From the NCBI GenBank assembly GCA_028699365.1, contig JAQVUQ010000062.1, positions 1-10,394 of the forward strand: DNA of 10,394 nt, in the 5' to 3' direction. Below the pieces are notes generated by a model. It was given only the letters and a program-made list of their open reading frames with translations. It searched no databases and was not told where the DNA came from. Made by a program: the position numbers and the translations under genes. The DNA is from a bacterium (GTDB lineage Bacteria; UBP13; UBA5359). Below are positions 1 to 6,153 of this stretch, one piece after another (position 1 is the stretch's first letter; the number at the start of each line of letters is the position of its first letter).

Positions 1-54
1 CTCCGCATTGTCGACTCCGTAACCCAGATTGCCCACGTATAATTTTTTTGCCAT
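1..54 (-). CDS. RRM-type RNA-binding protein, N-terminal fragment (partial)
   Basis: Only the first 18 codons lie in the window; the rest continues past the left edge. The start is the ATG at 52-54, preceded by an AAAGGAG ribosome binding site at about 62-68 on the minus strand. The peptide begins MAKKLYVGNLGYGVDNAE. LYVGNL is the RNP2 motif of an RNA recognition motif (RRM), which forms the first beta strand and carries an RNA-stacking aromatic residue. Bacterial proteins of this kind are usually 80-110 residues, a single RRM with or without a short charged or glycine-rich tail, and bind single-stranded RNA in the cytoplasm. The gene is divergent from a second RRM gene at 418-687, so the two are probably paralogues. 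The RRM assignment rests on the RNP2 motif and this neighbour; everything after residue 18 is unseen. Confidence 0.8.
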   Translation of the reverse strand, partial: MAKKLYVGNLGYGVDNAE

Positions 55-214
55 AAAAATTTCTCCTTTATCAGACTTGTAAATTGCCTTCGTGTATAGT
101 GTCCCCAAAGTCTTTCGGTTTATTCTTTACCCTCATGCAGCCCATCTGAAACGAAAATCACATCAGGCGCCGTTATCGGCAGCAGTTTAACGCTGATGAA
201 TGTCGGCGGTACAC

Positions 215-243
215 TGTTTGCAGCATATAGATCGTGTTATAAT
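215..243 (+). promoter_or_regulatory. Putative extended -10 promoter for the RRM gene
   Basis: A perfect TATAAT lies at 238-243, preceded by TG and one base (235-237), which makes an extended -10. The -35 region at the right distance, TGTTTG at 215-220 with a 17-base spacer, is poor; extended -10 promoters can tolerate this. Initiation near 250 would give a leader of about 168 bases before the start codon at 418. Confidence 0.45.
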
Positions 244-312
244 AGATAAGCGGGTGCTTCCGGCTGAAGTAACCTTAAATACGACACACAGGCAAGGCCC
301 GTTTGATTTGAG

Positions 313-386
313 GCAAAATGGGGTAATTACCATTTGGCACGGCAGATGCGTTCATCCGGCGAGAGATCACCGGCAAAATCGCATCT
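313..386 (+). promoter_or_regulatory. Possible structured 5' leader (two stem-loops) of the RRM gene
   Basis: Two inverted repeats fall in the presumed leader. The first pairs AAATGG (316-321) with CCATTT (330-335); after one mismatch it extends by GC/GC at 313-314 and 337-338. The second pairs AGATGCG (344-350) with CGCATCT (380-386) and encloses a CCGG/CCGG pair (356-359 with 370-373). The second ends 20 bases before the ribosome binding site at 406-409. Long structured leaders are typical of cold-induced RNA-binding protein genes, but no known riboswitch or cold-box consensus is recognised here, so a regulatory role is inference. Confidence 0.3.
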
Positions 387-417
387 AAGCAAAGATAGTG
401 TAAAAGGAGATATGCAG

Positions 418-687
418 ATGGGTAAGAGAATATACGTGGGGAATATCAGTTACAGCACGGATAACGATGATCTTAAGCAACTCTTTGAGCAGTACGGCAC
501 CGTCGAGAGTGCGGAAGTTATCATGGACAGGACCACGGGAAGAAGCAAAGGCTTCGGTTTTGTGGAGATGGGCACCGACGATGCGGCTAGAGCTGCTATA
601 GATAACCTCAACGGCAAGGAGATAGGCGGACGCTCCCTGACGGTCAACGAGGCCAAGCCGCGTGAACTCAGGGGAGAGCGCGACTAA
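418..687 (+). CDS. Single-RRM RNA-binding protein (89 aa)
   Basis: This is a small cytoplasmic protein made almost wholly of one RRM. RNP2 (IYVGNI) is at residues 5-10 and RNP1 (KGFGFVEM) at 44-51, with the usual aromatic residues Y6, F46 and F48 for RNA stacking. The tail after about residue 80 is short and charged (KPRELRGERD) with no glycine-rich region. Family members bind single-stranded RNA and are often thought to act as RNA chaperones or in cold adaptation; the target cannot be read here. The start at 418 is chosen because AAAAGGAG ends at 409, 8 bases upstream; the in-frame ATG at 412 is only 2 bases from it, and the frame further upstream to 334 does not look coding. The gene is divergent from the partial RRM gene and convergent with prfC. 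Only 20 bases separate the two stops, with no obvious terminator. Confidence 0.93.
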   Translation: MGKRIYVGNISYSTDNDDLKQLFEQYGTVESAEVIMDRTTGRSKGFGFVEMGTDDAARAAIDNLNGKEIGGRSLTVNEAKPRELRGERD

Positions 688-707
688 ATTCCCACCGGCG
701 TATGCTC

Positions 708-2318
708 CTATGAAAAGACAGGGTCCTGGACGTAAGCGTCGCCCGGAGGCAGTTCCGAGAATACGACATCAGGATACTTCTTCTCCACGAAACGGAGGTC
801 GTAGCCTTTTTTGAAGAGGGCCACGGCACGTTCCTGATCGTCCAGCACCACTTTGGCACTGCCGCTGCCTGATATCTCGTCGACATGCTCCTTGTCCATC
901 CATCTGGCAATGGTATAGGGGTGGTGCTCCACGGATACCTTGGCGGAGTATTCGGACTCCAGGCGGCTGACGAAGACCTCAAACTGCAGTTGCCCTACGG
1001 CGCCGAGAATTGGGTCGTGGACTCCCCGCAGGGGATAATAGACCTGGACCACGCCTTCTTCCGATAACTGCTGAAGGCCCTTGTGGAAGCCTTTGTACAT
1101 GGTGGGATCATGCGGCCTGACAGTGGCAAAGCACTCCGGCGCAAAGCGGGGGAACGGCGGCAGTGACAGGTCGCCTCTCTCGCAGAGGGCATCGCCTATC
1201 CTGAACGTTCCAGGATTTATCAAGCCTATTATATCGCCCGGCCAGGCCTCGTCTATGACCGCCCGTTCCTGAGCGAAGAATGTATGAGGGCTGGAGAGTC
1301 TTATCACCTTGCCGGTGCGCAACTGCTTGACCATCATGCCGCGTTCGAAGCGGCCGGAGCAGATGCGCACAAAGGCTATCCTGTCGCGATGCCGTTGATT
1401 CATATTGGCCTGAACCTTGAAAACAAAACCGGTGAATCTGTCCTCGTCGGCTCTGATGCGGATATCTCCGCCCTCTCCCGGCAGGGGAGAGAGATCGATG
1501 AAATGCTCCAGAAAACGCTCCACTCCAAAGTTGGTCAGAGCGCTGCCGAAAAACACCGGCGTCATCTTTCCCTCCAGGAAGGTATCCCGGTCGAACGGTT
1601 TGACGACCTCCTCAAGGATCTCCATTTCTTCCATAAACCTGTCATGCTTGTCAGGCCCTATAAGCTCTCTTATGGCCGGATCATCGGCGTTGCCTTCGAT
1701 AACCGGGGCTTTGTGCTGATTGTGCGTGGTGCGCTGGTAAAGGTATATGCGCTTCTTTGTCCGGTCGTAGACCCCGGTGAACTCGTCGCCCGAACCTATA
1801 GGCCAGTTCACGGGTACGGCTGCAATGCCCAGTATCTCTTCCACCTCGTCCAGCAGCGACAGCGGGTCCCTGCCGGGCCGGTCCATCTTGTTGATGAAAG
1901 TGGCGATGGGGATGTTTCTGCGGCGGCAGACGCGAAAGAGTTTCCTGGTCTGGTCTTCCACACCCTTGGCGGCATCCAGCAGCATGACGGCGCTGTCGGC
2001 AGCGGTCAGCGTGCGGTACGTATCTTCGCTGAAATCGCGATGGCCCGGTGTGTCCAGCAGATTGAGGCAATAACCGTTGTATTCAAACTGCAGCGCAGCC
2101 GAGGTTACGGAGATGCCGCGCTCCTGCTCCAGATCCATCCAGTCCGAGGTGGCCTTGTTCTGATCCCGCCTGGCTCTGACGGAGCCTGCCAGACGTATGG
2201 CTCCACCGTACAGCAGCAGCTTTTCGGTGAAGGTTGTTTTACCGGCATCCGGATGCGAGATAATGGCGAAAGTCCGCCTTCTCTCCGCTTCGGTTTTAAT
2301 TGTCTTTGACAGATCCAT
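708..2318 (-). CDS. prfC: Peptide chain release factor 3 (RF3)
   Basis: RF3 is a translational GTPase that recycles RF1 and RF2 from the ribosome after peptide release. The 536-residue product matches the family length (E. coli RF3 is 529). With the start used here, the G1 P-loop SHPDAGKTT is at 21-29, the switch II region DTPGH at 89-93 and the specificity motif NKMD at 143-146. SDWMDLEQERGIS (58-70), FSEDTYRTLTA, TPVFFG, ANMNQRHRDRIAF and QLSEEGVVQV are also close to RF3 rather than EF-G or the tetracycline-resistance proteins. An ATG at 2337-2339 would add 7 residues but has no ribosome binding site; the ATG at 2316-2318 has GGAG 11 bases upstream and gives an N-terminus like other RF3s. 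The frame is intact from end to end. The gene stands alone, divergent from the aldolase gene and convergent with the RRM gene. Confidence 0.96.
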   Translation of the reverse strand: MDLSKTIKTEAERRRTFAIISHPDAGKTTFTEKLLLYGGAIRLAGSVRARRDQNKATSDWMDLEQERGISVTSAALQFEYNGYCLNLLDTPGHRDFSEDTYRTLTAADSAVMLLDAAKGVEDQTRKLFRVCRRRNIPIATFINKMDRPGRDPLSLLDEVEEILGIAAVPVNWPIGSGDEFTGVYDRTKKRIYLYQRTTHNQHKAPVIEGNADDPAIRELIGPDKHDRFMEEMEILEEVVKPFDRDTFLEGKMTPVFFGSALTNFGVERFLEHFIDLSPLPGEGGDIRIRADEDRFTGFVFKVQANMNQRHRDRIAFVRICSGRFERGMMVKQLRTGKVIRLSSPHTFFAQERAVIDEAWPGDIIGLINPGTFRIGDALCERGDLSLPPFPRFAPECFATVRPHDPTMYKGFHKGLQQLSEEGVVQVYYPLRGVHDPILGAVGQLQFEVFVSRLESEYSAKVSVEHHPYTIARWMDKEHVDEISGSGSAKVVLDDQERAVALFKKGYDLRFVEKKYPDVVFSELPPGDAYVQDPVFS

Positions 2319-2360
2319 TATAATATCTACTCCGATCATTACTTAAGGCACACGGGCCAT

Positions 2361-2389
2361 ATTATACCTGATAAAGCCCGGACAGACAA
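2361..2389 (-). promoter_or_regulatory. Putative sigma-70 promoter of prfC
   Basis: On the minus strand, TATAAT (plus 2361-2366) is preceded after 17 bases by TTGTCT (plus 2384-2389). This is a perfect -10 and a fair -35 at ideal spacing. It lies about 45-70 bases before the prfC start and is back to back with the aldolase promoter. A 5-base inverted repeat, CGGGC (2353-2357) and GCCCG (2376-2380), flanks the -10 and may be chance. Confidence 0.6.
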
Positions 2390-2396
2390 TTGCGAT

Positions 2397-2425
2397 TTGA
2401 CAGATGCGGTTGTTTTTGATAAAAC
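2397..2425 (+). promoter_or_regulatory. Putative sigma-70 promoter of the aldolase gene
   Basis: A perfect -35 TTGACA (2397-2402) is followed after 17 bases by TAAAAC (2420-2425), four of six matches to the -10 consensus. TG at 2417-2418 gives an extended -10. Initiation near 2432 would leave a leader of about 50 bases. The -10 lies inside the palindrome at 2409-2428. Confidence 0.55.
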
Positions 2426-2428
2426 AAC
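2409..2428. repeat. Perfect 8-bp inverted repeat over the aldolase -10 box
   Basis: GTTGTTTT (2409-2416) and AAAACAAC (2421-2428) are exact reverse complements around TGAT. The element covers the spacer and -10 box of the proposed aldolase promoter, as expected of a repressor operator for a dimeric DNA-binding protein. No known operator consensus is recognised. A palindrome of this length and AT content could also be chance. Confidence 0.4.
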
Positions 2429-2480
2429 AAGGGTGTGTTTAATGCACCGACGAACAATAATTCACTGAGGGGGCAAGAAC

Positions 2481-3506
2481 ATGTCATTAGTTCCTATGCG
2501 GATCCTGTTGGATCATGCCGCGGAGAACGGCTACGGTGTGGCCGCATTCAACGTCAACAACATGGAGCAAATACAGGCCATTATGGCGGCGGCCGAGGAG
2601 ACGGAATCTCCGGTAATCGTCCAGGCATCAAGAGGCGCCAGGAAGTATACCAATGATGCTTACCTTCGTCACCTGATGCTGGCGGCGGCCGAGCTTCATC
2701 CCAACATTCCCATATCAATGCACCAGGATCACGGCAACTCGCCCGAGACCTGCCGGAGTGCCATAGAGCAGGGTTTCAACTCCGTCATGATGGACGGTTC
2801 CTTGTCTGCCGACGGAAAATCACCATCCACCTATGAGTATAACGTCCAGGTAACCAAGGAAGTCGTGGACGCCGCTCACGCCAGGGGCGTTACGGTTGAA
2901 GGCGAGATCGGCACGCTTGGCGGCATTGAGGACGGCCATGGCGCCGGACTCAGCAGCGAGGAAGCGCTGAAGCACCTTACCGATCCCGCTCAGGCAGAGC
3001 GCTTTGTGGCCGACACGGGCGTGGATGCTCTGGCAGTGGCTATCGGAACCAGCCACGGCGCGTATAAGTTTACCCGCAAGCCTACGGGCGATGTCCTGGT
3101 GATGAGCGTTATCGAGGAGATACACAAGCGCCTTCCCAACACCCATCTCGTCATGCACGGTTCTTCCAGCGTGCCGCAGGAACTGCTTGACATCATCAGG
3201 ATGTACGGCGGATACATGAAAGAAACCTACGGTGTGCCGGTAGAAGAGATACAGCGCGGCATAAAGCACGGCGTGCGCAAGATTAACGTGGATACCGACA
3301 ACAGGCTGGCCATAACCGGCGCCATTCGCAAGGTTTTTACCTGTAATCCTACTAAATTCGATCCGCGTGATTATCTGTCACCCGCCAGGGATGCCATGAA
3401 GCAGGTCTGCATCGATCGTATGGTAGCTTTCGGCCAGGCCGGACATGCGAGTAAGGTAAAGCAGGTAAGCATGAAGGATATGATTACCTATTACATGGGT
3501 AAATAG
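2481..3506 (+). CDS. fba: Class II fructose-1,6-bisphosphate aldolase
   Basis: A zinc-dependent cytoplasmic aldolase that reversibly splits fructose 1,6-bisphosphate into dihydroxyacetone phosphate and glyceraldehyde 3-phosphate, serving glycolysis, gluconeogenesis or the Calvin cycle. The 341 residues form one TIM barrel. GVAAFNVNN (19-27) is the family N-terminal strand. MHQDHG gives the catalytic D83 and zinc ligand H84; the other zinc ligands are expected at H192 (GTSHGAYKF) and H226 (VMHGSSSVP). VEGEIG (139-144) and NVDTDNRLA near residue 275 are the usual metal- and phosphate-site segments. The overall sequence and the [16 protein letters not shown] segment resemble the 'Calvin cycle subtype' of class II aldolases, a recalled resemblance rather than a search result. 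The ATG start has a GAGGGGG ribosome binding site. It diverges from prfC and lies upstream of, and in the same direction as, the SIS-domain gene. Confidence 0.95.
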   Translation: MSLVPMRILLDHAAENGYGVAAFNVNNMEQIQAIMAAAEETESPVIVQASRGARKYTNDAYLRHLMLAAAELHPNIPISMHQDHGNSPETCRSAIEQGFNSVMMDGSLSADGKSPSTYEYNVQVTKEVVDAAHARGVTVEGEIGTLGGIEDGHGAGLSSEEALKHLTDPAQAERFVADTGVDALAVAIGTSHGAYKFTRKPTGDVLVMSVIEEIHKRLPNTHLVMHGSSSVPQELLDIIRMYGGYMKETYGVPVEEIQRGIKHGVRKINVDTDNRLAITGAIRKVFTCNPTKFDPRDYLSPARDAMKQVCIDRMVAFGQAGHASKVKQVSMKDMITYYMGK

Positions 3507-3546
3507 TTCGGTTCATCGCAGGACATACTGCAACTGAACAGCTTAT

Positions 3547-3574
3547 GAGAGCCTTCCGGAAACGGAAGGCTCTC
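3547..3574 (+). terminator. 12-bp GAAA-capped hairpin after fba
   Basis: GAGAGCCTTCCG (3547-3558) pairs perfectly with CGGAAGGCTCTC (3563-3574) around a GAAA tetraloop, 40 bases after the aldolase stop. Its placement suits an aldolase terminator. The following bases are AATGTTT then a run of A, not a proper U tract, so intrinsic termination may be weak; the hairpin could instead protect the 3' end or act as a conditional terminator (see the pairing with 3636-3647). Confidence 0.55.
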
Positions 3575-3647
3575 AATGTTTAAAAAAAGGAATTGTTGTC
3601 CTGTTAGGTGAATAAAGATAAGAGTAAAGTAACGGCTTCCGTTTCCG
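3557..3647 (+). promoter_or_regulatory. Possible attenuator: alternative pairing to the hairpin
   Basis: CGGAAACGGAAG (3557-3568: the last two bases of the 5' arm, the loop and half of the 3' arm) is exactly complementary to CTTCCGTTTCCG (3636-3647), which lies 11 bases before the SIS gene's ribosome binding site. The two foldings cannot coexist. This is the geometry of a terminator/antiterminator pair, but no ligand-binding domain or leader peptide is recognised and the function is inferred. Confidence 0.3.
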
Positions 3648-3672
3648 TAAATCCTACCGGAGGTAAACAACT

Positions 3673-4704
3673 ATGTTAATGCTGGAAGATATAGCTGAGC
3701 AGCCGCAGGTATTGAATCGCATCCTTGAGGATGAACTCTCAAATATCATCTCTATCGGCCAGGCGGCACGAGAGCGCGGCACCTGCCTTGTCATGGCCGT
3801 GGGACGAGGTTCCTCCAGTAATGTGGCCATGTCTTCAAAATATATCTTTGAGACCATTGCCTCTGTTCCCGCAACGGTTATTTCGCCGACCATATTTACT
3901 GCGTATCATGCCAAACTCGATCTTTCCCGGGCTGTTGTCATAGGCATCTCGCGCTCCGGAGAAACATATGAGACGCGGGAGGTCTTGAGAATAGCCAGAG
4001 AGTTGGGAGCACTGACCATTGCCATAACGGAAGAGCCGCAATCGCCGCTGGGGATTACGGCAGACCATTGTATCAATACCCGGGCAGGAGTGGAAAAAGC
4101 CATATCATCCACCAAGACTTATACGGCTCAAATGGCCATTCTATATCTGCTGGCAGCCGTTATGTCAGAGGACAGAGAAACCATCACTGCCTTGAGGCTC
4201 ATCCCCGATTTGATGACTTCCGCTCTCACCCTGTCGGATAGCATGTGCGAGCTGGTGAAGCCGTACCGCTATATGACCAGATGCGTAGTGCTGGGCAACG
4301 GCTTCAATTACGCCACCGCCATGGAGACGGCTCTTAAGCTGGAGGAGATCTGTCATGTCTCGGCCTTGTCACATTCGTCTGCCGAGTTTGCGCATGCCGC
4401 CATATCCCTGGTGGGAGAGGGGTATCCGGTTATGCTCTTTGTTCCCGGCGGCCCTACGTACAACAACATGCTGAGGTTGACCAGAGAGTTGCAGCGTGAA
4501 ATGGGAGCGGAGACTATCGTCATATCGGACCGGAAAGAGGTCCTGGAGATTGCGGATACGGCCCTGGTCTTACCGGAGCCGGTAAAGGAGATGTTCTCCC
4601 CGCTGGTCTTCATGGTGGTAGGACAATTGTTTGCTTACAATCTGACGATGCAGAAAGGCCTCAACCCGGACAGACCAAGAGGACGTCGCAAGATAGTACG
4701 CTAA
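3673..4704 (+). CDS. Two-SIS-domain sugar-phosphate isomerase/deaminase (GlmS isomerase-domain / NagB-II-like)
   Basis: This 343-residue protein resembles the isomerase half of glucosamine-6-phosphate synthase without the glutamine amidotransferase domain, the layout of NagB-II type glucosamine-6-phosphate deaminases and FrlB/AgaS-type enzymes. The first SIS domain has VGRGSSSN (43-50) and ISRSGET (92-98, usually SQSGET), then SSTKTYTAQ (145-153). In the second, K222 and E225 (ALKLEEI), H241 (EFAHAA) and the C-terminal K340 match the recalled GlmS catalytic set K485, E488, H504 and K603 with identical spacing (3, 16 and 99). It is therefore probably an active aldose-ketose isomerase or deaminase on an amino-sugar or fructosamine-type phosphate. 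The C-terminus GLNPDRPRG resembles the NagB-II ending. Odd points are Arg for Gln in SQSG and AA in place of the GP that normally follows the active-site histidine. GGAGG lies 9 bases before the ATG. The exact substrate is unknown. Confidence 0.85.
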   Translation: MLMLEDIAEQPQVLNRILEDELSNIISIGQAARERGTCLVMAVGRGSSSNVAMSSKYIFETIASVPATVISPTIFTAYHAKLDLSRAVVIGISRSGETYETREVLRIARELGALTIAITEEPQSPLGITADHCINTRAGVEKAISSTKTYTAQMAILYLLAAVMSEDRETITALRLIPDLMTSALTLSDSMCELVKPYRYMTRCVVLGNGFNYATAMETALKLEEICHVSALSHSSAEFAHAAISLVGEGYPVMLFVPGGPTYNNMLRLTRELQREMGAETIVISDRKEVLEIADTALVLPEPVKEMFSPLVFMVVGQLFAYNLTMQKGLNPDRPRGRRKIVR

Positions 4705-5084
4705 CTTTGCTTGTTAATGCTGCTCAACGTTTCCATAAAGCGTTCGGAATGAAGCTGTTGGTTGTCGGCTGCCTCCTTGAAGGCATTGACGGCATCGATG
4801 TTGTTCTCTTCCAGCGCTTTTTCTATAAAATCCGGATACTTGTTGATATACTCTGCCGCTTCGCCGTAAATGGCGGATTGCAGATTGTCTTCCGTTTTGC
4901 TGACCCCCTGTATCAGTTCCAGGTCTCGTTGAGCATGGCCGAGTTCATCCATGGCCGCATTCTCAAATATCTCGGCTACGTCTTCACGTCCCTCTTCTCT
5001 GGCCTTACGAGCGAAGGTGAGATACCTGACACTGGCCTGAGATTCGTCGGCAAACGCCTCCTTGAGATCGTCTATGGTAGACAT
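4701..5084 (-). CDS. Rubrerythrin-like ferritin-fold protein without rubredoxin domain
   Basis: A 127-residue four-helix protein related to the diiron domain of rubrerythrin, which reduces hydrogen peroxide in anaerobes. Rubrerythrin-type ligands are recognisable: E14 (DESQAS), E47 and H50 (DELGHA), E75 and E78 (GEAAEY), and H112 (QQLHSER). The glutamate normally three residues before the last histidine is Q109, so one iron-bridging carboxylate seems lost. There is no C-terminal rubredoxin domain and no cysteine, so electrons would have to come from a separate partner. It may be a peroxidase variant, an iron-binding protein or a structural homologue. The ATG start has AAGGAGGG 9 bases upstream. 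Its stop codon overlaps that of the SIS gene on the other strand (4701-4704). A promoter candidate lies at 5115-5142, so it is likely transcribed alone. Confidence 0.85.
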   Translation of the reverse strand: MSTIDDLKEAFADESQASVRYLTFARKAREEGREDVAEIFENAAMDELGHAQRDLELIQGVSKTEDNLQSAIYGEAAEYINKYPDFIEKALEENNIDAVNAFKEAADNQQLHSERFMETLSSINKQS

Positions 5085-5114
5085 GTGATATGCCCTCCTT
5101 CTTTTCTTTATATC

Positions 5115-5142
5115 TTTATACCCGCCTGTATGCGGCAGTAAA
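5115..5142 (-). promoter_or_regulatory. Putative promoter of the rubrerythrin-like gene
   Basis: On the minus strand TATAAA (plus 5115-5120) is preceded after 16 bases by TTTACT (plus 5137-5142). Four or five of six positions match each consensus. It lies about 30 bases before the ATG, giving a short leader with the ribosome binding site at plus 5094-5099. Confidence 0.4.
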
Positions 5143-5157
5143 CGGTGTCATAAGCCG

Positions 5158-5192
5158 TGCAGCCTGCCGTATATCCGTCACGGCAGGCTGCA
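5158..5192 (-). terminator. 13-bp hairpin after the secreted-protein gene
   Basis: TGCAGCCTGCCGT (5158-5170) and ACGGCAGGCTGCA (5180-5192) are exact reverse complements around a 9-base loop. The hairpin starts 24 bases after the stop of the minus-strand gene at 5217-6098 and lies upstream of the rubrerythrin-like promoter, where a terminator is expected. No U run follows on either strand, so it could act as a weak terminator, a 3'-end stabiliser or a binding site. Confidence 0.45.
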
Positions 5193-5216
5193 TATGCTTG
5201 TTACAGACGGTATTTT

Positions 5217-6098
5217 CTAAGGCGTCATTGTAGCTTGCATCATCGGCGCCATACGCCCCCGGTTGGTCATTACATACTCTTCATGATCCATTGCATTGCT
5301 CGGTATGGTGGCCGACAATACCATAACGTCGGAGGGACCGGGGTCGTTATCGGGAACAGGTTCAACCGTTATGGCTGTCATTTGCCCCTGCAGGTTGAGC
5401 GGGAAGGTCATCCCCGCCGGTGCGTTCATCAGGAAGTCTTCACCGGGGAAGGGCGGACCTGCCATAGTTCCGCTGTATTGTGCCGACATGTCGGCCCCCA
5501 CAACGTAGCCGGTATAGGCGTGATTGAACTTGCCGGTAGACAGAGGCCGGTTGTTCACCATGACCCATCCTTCATACTGCCATCCTGACGGCAGCCCGGG
5601 CAGCCAGAGGCCGGATGCCGCCGTAGTCATGTCCATGCTGCGCTTTATGAACCATATGCCGCTCAATTCGTTGGTGTCAGGACCGTTGGTCGGTGTGGCC
5701 AGGATATATTTGCTGGCTGCCGTACTGAAATCGGCTCCCATATTCAGCATGGCCGTACCGTTACGAACCTTGCCCTGAAGCACGATCATAGAGGCAGGCA
5801 TATTGGTGCCCTGATTATCGGCTGTCACCAGCATCATATCGCCGTTATTGACGGGGAAGGGGGTGGAGATGCTGGTGATCCTGTTGCCGTTCATGTCCCA
5901 CATCGTCTGATCGGTTTCCCTGACGTTGAAGCTGGTCACACTCATGGGAACACCGCTGCTGTTTACTATCCAGGCCTGATAGTTGCCCTGATCCAGATGA
6001 GACATGTGCATCGGCGTCATTCTGACGGTATGCGCGGACGCCGTGCCGGCCAGAAACAGCATCGTTACAACTGCGATTACAAGAATGCGAGTTTTCAA
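5217..6098 (-). CDS. Secreted methionine-rich protein with RskA-C-like features
   Basis: The start is taken as the TTG at 6096-6098, because a perfect AGGAGGTGA lies 8 bases before it; the in-frame GTG at 6105-6107 is part of that site. The 293-residue product begins with a signal peptide (KTR, a hydrophobic core, then GTASA) predicted to be cut after residue 22, leaving an N-terminal histidine: HTVRMTPMHMSHL. Twenty-nine residues are methionine (about 10%) and none is cysteine. QYEGWVM (174-180), STGKF (187-191) and EPVPDNDPGP (246-255) recall the extracytoplasmic domain of anti-sigma-K factor RskA and related secreted proteins, but no membrane anchor or sigma-binding domain is present. Its role is unknown. 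The Met/His-rich mature N-terminus and the divergent metal importer suggest metal binding, which is inference. It precedes a hairpin at 5158-5192. No clear promoter was found. Confidence 0.8.
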   Translation of the reverse strand: MKTRILVIAVVTMLFLAGTASAHTVRMTPMHMSHLDQGNYQAWIVNSSGVPMSVTSFNVRETDQTMWDMNGNRITSISTPFPVNNGDMMLVTADNQGTNMPASMIVLQGKVRNGTAMLNMGADFSTAASKYILATPTNGPDTNELSGIWFIKRSMDMTTAASGLWLPGLPSGWQYEGWVMVNNRPLSTGKFNHAYTGYVVGADMSAQYSGTMAGPPFPGEDFLMNAPAGMTFPLNLQGQMTAITVEPVPDNDPGPSDVMVLSATIPSNAMDHEEYVMTNRGRMAPMMQATMTP

Positions 6099-6153
6099 AT
6101 ATTTCACCTCCTCACAACAAGTTTTATGCAGTATTACCCTGATTAAATATCGC

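Larger units (their letters stand above)
55..417. other. Intergenic region between divergent RRM genes
   Basis: This 363-base gap separates the two RRM starts. The left end holds the ribosome binding site of the minus-strand gene. No convincing minus-strand promoter was found; the best -10-like string (TATACA on the minus strand, near 95-100) lacks a -35 partner. On the plus strand there is an extended -10 element at 235-243, followed by a leader with two possible stem-loops. A 62-codon open frame at 200-388 has no ribosome binding site and overlaps the stem-loops, so it is not called as a gene. Confidence 0.5.

Noticed and set aside
200-388. 62-codon frame in the RRM leader
   Set aside because: No ribosome binding site, no recognisable protein, and it overlaps the putative promoter and leader stem-loops.
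1284-2309. Long plus-strand open frame (341 codons)
   Set aside because: It is antisense to prfC, whose protein is unmistakable along the whole stretch; the translation shows no domain and has no ribosome binding site.
3596-3624. Separate promoter for the SIS gene (TTGTCC-17-TAAGAG)
   Set aside because: Spacing fits but the -10 is poor, so it is not strong enough to list; a promoter here would also make the attenuator idea less likely.
3575-3672. glmS-type ribozyme before the SIS gene
   Set aside because: The region is under 100 bases and lacks any recognisable glmS ribozyme core; only the simple complementary segment is seen.
3673-4704. Full glucosamine-6-phosphate synthase (GlmS)
   Set aside because: There is no N-terminal glutamine amidotransferase domain or catalytic Cys1; the gene begins directly with the SIS region behind a good ribosome binding site.
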